From Baffinella frigidus (taxonomy: Eukaryota > Cryptophyceae > Cryptomonadales > Baffinellaceae), in NCBI GenBank assembly GCA_026770585.1, contig MU646825.1:125349-136492 (forward strand): DNA of 11,144 nucleotides. The letters are read 5' to 3'. Positions 9,201 through 11,144 of the stretch are shown piece after piece. The notes beneath the pieces were generated by a model. The model was not told the origin of the DNA. It saw only the letters and a program-made list of their open reading frames with translations, and ran no database searches. The position numbers and the translations under genes were made by a program. Each line of letters opens with the position of its first letter. Position 1 is the first letter of the stretch.

Positions 9201-11144
9201 ATACGCACACTCAAACACACTGGTTCAGAAATGATGACGGGGAGGGCGCACTCACACGCAACGGTTGACGAACGAGACACACGGCCCTGAACCCTAAACC
9301 CTAAACCCTAAACCCTACCCAGGCGACGTCAGAAGTGATAGACATGGCGTTCGCAATGATCCAAGGGGCTGCCATGGTCAGGACCCTAACCCTAAACCCT
9401 AAACCCTAAACCCTAAACCCTAAACCCTAAACCCTAAACCCTAAACCCTAAACCCTAAAACCTGAACCCTATCCCGAAACCCGAAACCCGAAACCATAAA
9501 CCATAATCCCTAAACCCTAACCCCCTAAACCCTAAGCCCCAAAACCTAAACCCTAAACCCTAAATCCTAAACCCTAAATGCTGAACCCTAAACCCTAAAC
9601 CCTACACGCTAAACCCTAATCCCTAAACCCTAAACCCTATCTCCCAAGGACCCCGACTCTGGTGTCTGAACCCGGCATGCTAGCTGGGCGTTGGTGTTTT
9701 CATTACAATAAAACAAAACCTTTTGCTCCACAGTGAAACACCACCTCTCCCCAAGGCAGCAGGCACTCCTCAGCCTCAACACAGCTTCAGCATAGAAAAA
9801 AACCAAAACCCCCAAGATAGCAAAAACACTGAATTAAAATAAATGAAATATCACTAAATTAAATTAAGTATTAATAAATTGAATTGAATTATGTATTTTT
9901 GATGTGGCAGGTACTGTGCCCGCACGACAAGAGCCGGGTGCGCATACGCGTGGGGGTCCACAGGTCTCGCCCCTCCTCTCCCCCTGCCTCCATATGTCAA
10001 CTTAACAAACCTGTATGTCAACTTAACAAACCTCGCCTTTCTCCCTGCACAGGGGAGGGGGTCCACAGGTAACACCTAGGCCATGAGCCCTAAACCCTAC
10101 ACCCTAAACCCTACACCCTAAATCCTACACCCTAAACCCTAAACCCTAAAAATTCTAAACCCTGAACCCTATACCCTAAACCCTAAACCCTAAACCCTGC
10201 ACCCTAAACCCTAAACCCCAAACCTTAAACCCCAAACCCTAAATCCTGAACCCGAAACGCACAGAGGGCCCCTAATCAGCGGCGTCGTCGGCCTTCGCAT
10301 GGTCAAATCCCGCCAACCCTTTCTTCTTTCTTTCTCTTCTTTTCTTTCTCCGCACACCCAAACGCACTGTTTCAGAAATGATGACACAGCGGGCACACTC
10401 ACACGCAACGTTTCGCCCCCTCTGTAGCCGCAATTCACCGTCTTCGGCGACACAGTCAACACCAACGAGTTCCAACCGGATCAAATCAATACCGTAACCT
10501 GCGCCCTTCCCCCCGACCACGCATCGAAACTCGAGGATCTATCGAAGGAAATCACTCAATCTATAGCCTCGATTCTTCTTCTTCTTTATTACTCTCGATA
10601 CTGGTCCTCAATCATCATGCAAAAAGCTTTCACGCGTGAGACCCTTAAGGTGCTCACGCGTGAGGACTTACTTGAGCCGTTGATTGTCAAACGTGTAGTA
10701 AAGTGGAGGCAGTGGTTGTTTTAAAATTTTAAAAAAACCCTTTAACCATCAATGGCTCAAGTAAGGTGCCCACGCGTGAAGACCTTGAGGGGCTCACGCG
10801 TGAGAGCTTGTGGTGTTATCAATGAGGCCCGTGAGCCTTGAGTTGAGTGATACAAAAGTCTATGCGGCTCGATCATCAACCGCACTAGGCCACCCGCGAA
10901 GCCGCAATTCACGGTGTTCGGGGACACAGCCAACACCACCGAGTTCCAACCGGATCAAATCAATACCGTAACCTGCGCCCTTCCCCCCGACCACGCATCG
11001 AAACTCTAGGGTCCGCCGCAGGAAATGACTCAATCCATATCCTCAATTTGATCCTCAACCGCACCTCCCACCCGCGCAGCCGCAATTCACGGTGTTCGGG
11101 GACACAGTCAACACGGCGGCGCGCATCGAAAGCTTGGGGGCGGC
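3155..11144 (+). CDS. PAS-linked class III nucleotide cyclase gene, ten exons, partial at both ends
   Basis: Joining the ten GT-AG exons gives about 250 residues in one frame. Residues 1-69 resemble the second half of a PAS sensor domain. Residues 70-103 form the helical linker seen before class III cyclase domains, ending in MLPEDVVAKL. Residues 104-250 are the catalytic domain: FADVCDFT (first metal Asp, D121), DLLDNLFSIFD, TIGDCYM (second metal Asp, D165), VRIRVGVH, SGVVG and FGDTVNTAARIES (transition-state Asn N240 and Arg R244). Family knowledge: such enzymes make cAMP or cGMP from ATP or GTP as dimers, and PAS domains often gate them. The purine-selecting positions appear to be D161 and T233, which is neither the Lys/Asp of animal adenylyl cyclases nor the Glu/Cys of guanylyl cyclases, so the substrate is left open. 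No membrane segment is visible in this part. The start codon and the C-terminal end of the domain lie outside or were not found. The exon chain rests on conserved order, continuous phase and canonical splice sites, not on transcript data. Confidence 0.86.
3289..3436. mobile_element. Foldback/MITE-like element with 26-base terminal inverted repeats
   Basis: Arms 3289-3314 and 3411-3436 are inverted repeats with one mismatch (core gatagcgagggggcaaa against tttgccccctcgctatc). An inner hairpin cttcagctccc/gggagctgaag is at 3373-3398. It begins 11 bases after the donor of exon 1. No clear target-site duplication and no coding capacity. Confidence 0.85.
3440..3590. mobile_element. Second foldback element, immediately next to the first
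   Basis: Arms 3440-3471 and 3559-3590 are imperfect inverted repeats (gataactgaatcagttcc against ggaactggttcagttatc, plus outer catctcg/cgagatg). The middle is AT-rich. It starts four bases after the preceding element ends. Confidence 0.78.
3612..3726. mobile_element. Foldback element, CAACGAAATTTAC family (copy 3)
   Basis: Outer arms gcctttctagaaaggg (3612-3627) and ccctttttagaaaggc (3711-3726) and inner arms caacgaaatttacaacac (3635-3652) and gtgtagtaaatttcgttg (3685-3702) are inverted with one mismatch each. The inner arms match those at 959 and 1988. The right end abuts an exon-1 fragment. Confidence 0.83.
3731..3816 (+). pseudogene. Exon-1 fragment (copy c) split by a telomere-like insertion
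   Basis: ctctcggacccgtccttaac and ggtcgag (to 3760) followed, after 41 extra bases, by ctcgaaaaggcggac (3802-3816) correspond to LSDPSFTVE and LEKAD of exon 1. The extra bases (3761-3801) are telomere-like in the TTTAGGG sense and end in gag, repeating the gag just before the insertion. Confidence 0.85.
3826..3910. repeat. Telomere-like repeat block, short
   Basis: About ten degenerate units (aaccctgca, gaaccctgaa, tgccttgaacc) interrupted by a cttcccagaggtc segment that recurs at 4492 (ctccccagaggtc). The following 3911-4175 is unique AT-rich intron in which I see no feature. Confidence 0.85.
4176..4965. repeat. Long telomere-like array with higher-order structure
   Basis: About 790 bases of degenerate seven-base units. 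4300-4380 is nearly pure accctgc with accctga. From about 4565 a landmark, cccttacccctattgccctg or a close variant, recurs at about 4612, 4658, 4725, 4810 and 4917, separated by variable numbers of ccctgaa and ccctaaa units. All units are C-rich on the + strand. Minus-strand ORFs reading GFRVQG or GCRVQG are just this repeat translated. The array ends at the acceptor of exon 2. Confidence 0.92.
4973..5023 (+). CDS. Cyclase exon 2: late PAS strand (WYAVTLTPTLDPATGK)
   Basis: Seventeen codons between ctgcacag and aag|gtcagt, phase 0 at both ends. EWYAVTLTPTLDPATGK matches the common PAS pattern of Trp-aromatic, x-Val, x-Pro, Asp-Pro-x-Thr-Gly, where the chain turns between the last two strands. 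It follows LEKADARQ of exon 1 and precedes VATLVSEHDIS of exon 3, giving the expected PAS ending (LVxxxDIS). The acceptor lies at the end of a long telomere-like array, and the 3' intron end retains the C-rich character of that array. A shortened copy follows at 5199. Confidence 0.78.
5034..5104. repeat. Dispersed 70-base repeat (copy 1), TCATCAAAAGTCAACTTAC
   Basis: tcatcaaaagtcaacttac starts ten bases after the donor of exon 2. The same start, and a related end (gcaaagttggtcacgtta), recurs at 6892-6963 in intron 4, where it reads gcaaagtggtcacgtaa. The middle is diverged. Confidence 0.78.
5199..5232 (+). pseudogene. Shortened copy of cyclase exon 2
   Basis: After acacacag the sequence encodes LAPTLDPATGK, matching TLTPTLDPATGK, and ends aag|gtcagt like the real exon. 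The first 17 bases of the exon (EWYAV) are missing. At 34 bases it would shift the frame if joined to exon 1, so it is non-functional as a simple replacement. Confidence 0.85.
5280..5365. mobile_element. Small foldback element with 21-base arms
   Basis: tgggacctgaagcggatcaa (5282-5301) is the reverse complement of ttgatccgcttcaggtccca (5344-5363). Related ggctggaggctt or gctggggggctt sequence flanks it on each side. Between the arms lies a g-rich loop without coding sense. Confidence 0.8.
5421..5592 (+). repeat. Two 63-base direct repeats with an open frame
   Basis: 5421-5483 and 5530-5592 are 63-base copies with about 70-75 percent identity by eye and no gaps. Both are open in the same frame (EVDRIDAAARAISFGHRLES and EVDQTDTAAWTVSFGQGIET). 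I recognise no family, and neither has a clear acceptor. A segment after the first copy, ggctgagggaaatggct, recurs at 5735-5751 just before exon 3. The stretch 5593-5734 shows nothing else. Confidence 0.65.
5777..5911 (+). CDS. Cyclase exon 3: end of PAS and coiled-coil linker
   Basis: Forty-five codons between ggtgcag and cag|gttgat, phase 0 at both ends. It starts VATLVSEHDISLLKF, the last PAS strand and exit helix, then a charged helix (EALLREEQTKNETLL) and YSMLPEDVVAKLRQ. The final segment is the conserved pre-catalytic dimerisation motif of class III cyclases (in animal receptors it reads like LLYxMLPxxVAxxL). In the joined protein these are residues 59-103. The exon is open for a longer stretch in this frame, but sequence after 5911 becomes an AT-rich intron. 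Fragments of its 3' and middle parts recur at 6094 and 6232. Confidence 0.88.
5912..6060. repeat. AT-rich (TTTA)n-like tract at the start of intron 3
   Basis: Low-complexity tttatttatat and tttgatattcattta sequence directly after the donor of exon 3, with a smaller related stretch at 6157-6186. Base composition is quite unlike the adjoining GC-rich exon. Confidence 0.85.
6094..6130 (+). pseudogene. Fragment of cyclase exon 3, 3' part
   Basis: ctttccgaagacgtggtcgc encodes LSEDVVAK, matching LPEDVVAKL of exon 3, with several third-position changes (gac/gtg/gtc/gcg). It follows two telomere-like units. The upstream MLP is altered to FLS. Confidence 0.75.
6232..6276 (+). pseudogene. Fragment of cyclase exon 3, middle part
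   Basis: ctgcggacgaacgaggccct and what follows encodes LRTNEALLYAMLE, related to EEQTKNETLLYSMLPE of exon 3. It lies downstream of the 3'-part fragment, so the order is scrambled relative to the exon. It runs to a stop at about 6320. Confidence 0.72.
6375..6523 (+). repeat. Minisatellite, unit about 48 bases, ending at the exon-4 acceptor
   Basis: About 3.3 units of gatgacacgacgcgcacact followed by aaaaccgcaccgtttcag or its variants (accgttccag, aacgtttcac, aacgtttgag). The last unit supplies the ttccag acceptor of exon 4. Related units occur at 9129-9280 and 10355-10416, in introns 6 and 9. Confidence 0.87.
6524..6622 (+). CDS. Cyclase exon 4: start of the catalytic domain, first metal-binding Asp
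   Basis: Thirty-three codons between gttccag and aag|gtgtcg, phase 0 at both ends. The peptide starts GRRVRGKHHRNV, matching the usual Gly-x-x-Val linker after the dimerisation motif, then VCVLFADVCDFTVMSANSPP. FAD supplies the first metal-binding Asp (residue 121). The residue after VC is Asp (D124) where most family members have Gly (GFT), which is unusual. The acceptor at 6523 is the end of a minisatellite whose unit contains TTTCAG or TTCCAG. I chose this copy over the later one at 6784 because it alone carries the linker residues and a good acceptor. Confidence 0.87.
6648..6790 (-). mobile_element. TIR element, copy 1 (inverted relative to 8081-8230)
   Basis: From ctaccaagggattttcgg to aaccccttcgaagtccgct this is the reverse complement, with divergence, of the element at 8081-8230; gtaggaaccccc and cctaccgtaggg are shared landmarks. 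It separates exon 4 from its copy at 6799. Its right end (cgaaaccccttcgaag) also precedes the later exon-4 copies. Confidence 0.8.
6784..6852 (+). pseudogene. Copy of cyclase exon 4 (copy 2), possibly an alternative exon
   Basis: 6799-6852 is identical over 54 bases to exon 4 (6569-6622), covering FADVCDFT to PPQK, and keeps a donor (aag|gttgcg). An AG at 6782-6783 would give a 23-codon phase-0 exon beginning SAVWLFADV. That would replace the linker GRRVRGKHHRN but keep the metal Asp and the frame. The acceptor context is poor, so I list it as a copy. It may be a mutually exclusive exon. Confidence 0.72.
6892..6963. repeat. Dispersed 70-base repeat (copy 2)
   Basis: Matches 5034-5104 at both ends: tcatcaaaagtcaacttac and gcaaagtggtcacgtaa. 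Followed by a small hairpin ccccggaatccgggg at 6965-6979. Confidence 0.78.
7003..7032 (+). pseudogene. Fragment of cyclase exon 4 (copy 3)
   Basis: aatgtcagcaaactctccgc and ccccagaag reproduce VMSANSPPQK with one or two changes, with donor flank gttgcgcgcctccctcc. The metal-binding part is missing. The preceding gaaaccctcgaag is the end of the TIR element. Confidence 0.8.
7083..7184 (+). pseudogene. TIR-element remnant plus fragment of cyclase exon 4 (copy 4)
   Basis: The end of the TIR element (cgaaaccccttcgaagg, within 7083-7141) is followed by ctgtcatgtcggcaaaccct and ccgccccagaac, a decayed copy of the exon end. The donor base changed from aag to aac. The order, element end then exon fragment, is the same as at 6784 and 7003. 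Confidence 0.78.
7326..7427. mobile_element. Foldback element with perfect 16-base arms
   Basis: atcccttaagtgacca (7326-7341) and tggtcacttaagggat (7412-7427) are exact reverse complements around 70 bases that include ctactgtaggg. No coding capacity or clear target duplication. The adjoining stretches 7185-7325 and 7428-7568 show no feature that I can support. Confidence 0.83.
7569..7815. repeat. Telomere-like array ending at the exon-5 acceptor
   Basis: About 35 units, CCCTAAA, CCCGAAA and CCCTGAA, including a nearly pure run of CCCGAAA at 7625-7670. The final unit reads cctag and supplies the acceptor AG of exon 5. Confidence 0.93.
7816..7875 (+). CDS. Cyclase exon 5: catalytic-domain helix (DLLDNLFSIFD)
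   Basis: Twenty codons between ccctag and ggg|gtgagt, phase 0 at both ends. VCDLLDNLFSIFDTISQYFG corresponds to the helix that in other cyclases reads like VVxLLNxLYxxFD, lying between the first metal Asp and the TIGD loop. The donor gtgagt is the strongest in the gene. The acceptor is the last unit of a 250-base telomere-like array, in which a CCCTAAA-type unit has become CCCTAG. I saw no extra copy of this exon. Confidence 0.87.
7934..8039. mobile_element. Foldback element with 26-base arms (CCTACGG.. GCCTACCGTAGG)
   Basis: Arms 7934-7959 and 8014-8039 are inverted with one mismatch; each contains cctacggaattgcctacc or its complement. Similar cctacggattgcctacgg sequence is at 6303-6322, and a related cctacggtaggcaatt is inside the element at 8081. 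A family relationship among these is likely. Confidence 0.83.
8081..8230 (+). mobile_element. MITE-like element with 20-base terminal inverted repeats (copy 2)
   Basis: agcgggctacaaagggattt (8081-8100) and aaatcccttggtagcccgct (8211-8230) are inverted with one mismatch. The 150-base body has no ORF of note and corresponds in reverse to 6648-6790. The left flank gcgagcctccc...ccacac resembles the donor-side flank of exon 4 and its copies. I could not identify a convincing target-site duplication. Confidence 0.85.
8337..8573. repeat. Direct repeat pair, GTTAGCCACGTCCCCCAGCTAA
   Basis: 8337-8382 and 8529-8573 share ttaaa.cacgtcccccan and then gttagccacgtcccccagct. Within each, cacgtccccca is itself doubled. 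The bases between and the stretch 8231-8336 show no gene. Confidence 0.85.
8585..8680 (+). pseudogene. Frameshifted copy of cyclase exon 6 (copy a)
   Basis: 8634-8680 copies gtggtgaaattagatacgat and ctgctacatgctgggcgcg of exon 6, but one extra base after atcggg (gtcactgc for ggactgc) shifts the frame before the metal-binding Asp. It runs into a CT microsatellite. Upstream are tgtgcgattggtggagccct and four telomere-like units, an arrangement repeated around copy b. Confidence 0.87.
8687..8805. repeat. CT/TC microsatellite with CATT interruptions
   Basis: About 118 bases of (ct)n broken by catt, tatctt and gtc steps, preceded by (gc)n at 8670-8686. The Ser/Leu-rich ORF through it is not a gene. 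Confidence 0.95.
8808..8897 (+). pseudogene. Truncated copy of cyclase exon 6 (copy b) with stop
   Basis: Six telomere-like units (8808-8855) lead to ccccaag and then 38 bases (8858-8895) identical to the start of exon 6 (9051-9088), through TIGDCYML, after which it reads cta gga tga and stops. With an AG at 8856-8857 it could act as a poison exon. After it, tgtgtgcgattggtggagcc repeats the flank found before copy a. Confidence 0.88.
9051..9125 (+). CDS. Cyclase exon 6: second metal-binding Asp and purine-selecting residue
   Basis: Twenty-five codons between cacctttcag and aag|gtacga, phase 0 at both ends. VVKLDTIGDCYMLGAGLDDG matches the KxxTIGDxYMxxxGL motif. D165 of the joined protein is the second metal ligand. 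The position that is Lys in adenylyl and Glu in guanylyl cyclases is Asp (D161, codon GAT), and the same codon is present in both broken copies at 8634 and 8858. The end (DDGEDIDK) is more acidic than usual. The acceptor has a proper pyrimidine tract, in contrast with the two upstream copies, whose acceptor-like AG follows a telomere-like repeat. Confidence 0.9.
9129..9280. repeat. Minisatellite related to 6375-6523, in intron 6
   Basis: Units such as gcaccgtttcgtagatgatg, cactgtttcagaacgata and ctggttcagaaatgatgac follow the donor of exon 6. They share the core nnctgtttcag, atgatgac and gcgcacac with the units before exons 4 and 10. Confidence 0.82.
9284..9322. repeat. Short telomere-like run ending at the exon-7 acceptor
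   Basis: ggccctgaaccctaaaccct and two more units end in ctacccag, which is the acceptor of exon 7. There is no other pyrimidine tract. Confidence 0.9.
9323..9376 (+). CDS. Cyclase exon 7: catalytic-domain helix
   Basis: Eighteen codons between taccccag-like acceptor (acccag) and atg|gtcagg, phase 0 at both ends. ATSEVIDMAFAMIQGAAM fits the helix after the TIGD loop, which in relatives reads like xxxxIAxMALxML. It joins exon 6 and exon 8 in frame. The 5' donor gtcagg is weak, and exon 9 ends with a similar atg|gtcaaa. A short telomere-like run (9284-9320) abuts the acceptor and a longer one (9383-9645) starts just after the donor. No copy of this exon was seen. Confidence 0.78.
9383..9645. 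repeat. Telomere-like array in intron 7, with near-perfect CCCTAAA
   Basis: Starts seven bases after the donor of exon 7. About ten almost pure CCCTAAA units (9386-9460), then CCCGAAA and degenerate units to 9645. The remaining 9646-9910 is unique, AT-rich at its end, with no recognised feature. Confidence 0.93.
9911..9963 (+). CDS. Cyclase exon 8: VRIRVGVH strand
   Basis: Starts after gatgtggcag and ends cacag|gtctcg after 53 bases, so intron 8 is phase 2. The peptide VLCPHDKSRVRIRVGVH contains the conserved strand that reads like LxLRIGIHxG in cyclases. The split codon (AG plus A from exon 9) gives Arg, followed by GPLISGVVG. A 16-base near copy of its end (gggtccacag) with its own AG and GT is at 10053-10068. 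Confidence 0.87.
9992..10034. repeat. Tandem duplication of TATGTCAACTTAACAAACCT
   Basis: Two adjacent copies of tatgtcaacttaacaaacct (9994-10013 and about 10014-10033). The core gtcaactta also starts the dispersed repeats at 5034 and 6892, and gtcaacataacaaac is at 9018. Confidence 0.85.
10053..10068 (+). pseudogene. 16-base copy of the end of cyclase exon 8
   Basis: gggagggggtccacag lies between tgcacag and gtaaca and repeats the end of exon 8 (gtgggggtccacag). The upstream flank (ctcgcctttctccctgc) resembles the start of intron 8. It has better splice sites than exon 8 itself. Confidence 0.65.
10087..10258. repeat. Telomere-like array before micro-exon 9
   Basis: About 24 units, ccctaaa, ccctaca and ccctgaa, ending seven bases before the acceptor gcacag of exon 9. 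Confidence 0.92.
10266..10302 (+). CDS. Cyclase exon 9: 37-base micro-exon (GPLISGVVGLRM)
   Basis: Between cgcacag and atg|gtcaaa. One base completes the Arg codon of exon 8, then twelve codons give GPLISGVVGLRM. This matches the GPVVAGVVGxxM segment that separates the IGIH strand and the FGDTVN motif, so without it the domain would have a gap. It is too short for ORF-based detection and was found from the family order. The intron before it is mostly telomere-like repeat (10087-10258), and the donor gtcaaa is weak. The end at phase 0 fits exon 10 (PQFTVFGD). Confidence 0.82.
10310..10425. repeat. CT-rich tract and minisatellite unit in intron 9
   Basis: A pyrimidine-rich stretch (10317-10350, tttcttctttctttctcttc) followed by 1.5 units of the minisatellite (cactgtttcagaaatgatga, gcacactcacacgcaacg) up to the acceptor ctgtag of exon-10 copy a. 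Confidence 0.82.
10428..10726 (+). pseudogene. Altered copy of cyclase exon 10 (copy a), open for 98 codons
   Basis: After ccctctgtag the sequence encodes PQFTVFGDTVNT, and then NEFQPDQINTV instead of AARIES, owing to about 56 inserted bases before cgcatcgaaa. All four base differences from the real exon in the first twelve codons are synonymous. The frame stays open through the foldback arm and ends at TAA at about 10724. If used as a terminal exon, it would yield a cyclase with Asn but without the catalytic Arg. No transcript evidence. Confidence 0.72.
10609..10824. mobile_element. Nested foldback element with CACGCGTG palindromes
   Basis: Arms of about 62 bases (10625-10686 and 10745-10808) are inverted repeats with few mismatches (shared cttacttgagcc, tcacgcgtgag). 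Each arm holds two CACGCGTG palindromes. The AT-rich loop is about 58 bases. It interrupts a sequence present without interruption at 1635-1717. Confidence 0.85.
10902..11009 (+). pseudogene. Altered copy of cyclase exon 10 (copy b) with stop
   Basis: After cgcgaag the sequence encodes PQFTVFGDTANT, with Val to Ala at the residue before the catalytic Asn, and then the same inserted segment as copy a. The 66 bases from gagttccaacc to aaactc are identical in the two copies. It stops at TAG (11007-11009). The acceptor flank matches that of the real exon at 11049-11079. Confidence 0.85.
11080..11144 (+). CDS. Cyclase exon 10, partial: Asn/Arg catalytic motif
   Basis: Starts after cccgcgcag and runs off the window end. 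PQFTVFGDTVNTAARIESLG carries the transition-state Asn (N240) and Arg (R244) and the second purine-selecting position, here Thr (T233) in FTVFGD. Of three copies of this exon in the last 720 bases, it is the only one with the full family motif NTAARIES, so I take it as the functional one. It shares its acceptor flank (ccgcac... cacccgcg) with the copy at 10902. Confidence 0.88.

Overview
The window is eukaryotic nuclear DNA. It has no bacterial gene layout, no tRNA or rRNA gene that I can see, and one recognisable gene on the + strand, cut into small exons by GT-AG introns full of repeats. Abundant CCCTAAA/CCCTGAA (TTTAGGG-type) degenerate telomere-like repeats and a PAS-linked class III nucleotide cyclase suggest a single-celled alga or other protist with plant-type telomere repeats (green algae, dinoflagellates and others). 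I cannot name the species.

The gene is a PAS-domain plus class III adenylyl/guanylyl cyclase, assembled here from ten exons: 3155-3277, 4973-5023, 5777-5911, 6524-6622, 7816-7875, 9051-9125, 9323-9376, 9911-9963, 10266-10302 and 11080-11144. Both ends run off what can be seen. Joined, they give about 250 in-frame residues: the C-terminal part of a PAS domain (about 1-69), a dimerising coiled-coil linker (about 70-103) and a catalytic domain up to its Asn/Arg motif (104-250). All introns are phase 0 except the eighth, which is phase 2. None of the ORFs longer than about 60 codons corresponds to the whole protein.

Layout. 1-3154: no gene; telomere-like blocks, foldback elements, direct repeats, an AT-rich degenerate array and two broken copies of exon 1. 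3155-5023: PAS exons separated by a 1.7-kb intron holding three consecutive foldback elements, a split exon-1 copy and an 0.8-kb telomere-like array. 5024-6523: PAS end and linker exon, with exon-2 and exon-3 fragments, an AT-rich tract and a minisatellite. 6524-9125: first three catalytic exons, with three further copies of exon 4, a TIR element present in two orientations, a CT microsatellite and two broken copies of exon 6. 9126-11144: remaining catalytic exons, with telomere-like arrays, a nested foldback element and two altered copies of exon 10.

The most striking property is that seven of the ten exons (1, 2, 3, 4, 6, 8, 10) have one or more partial copies close by. These carry intron flank and splice-site sequence, so they arose at the DNA level. 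Some are frameshifted or have stops, while a few stay in frame and could act as alternative or poison exons. One exon-1 copy is split by 41 bases of telomere-like repeat flanked by a 3-base duplication.
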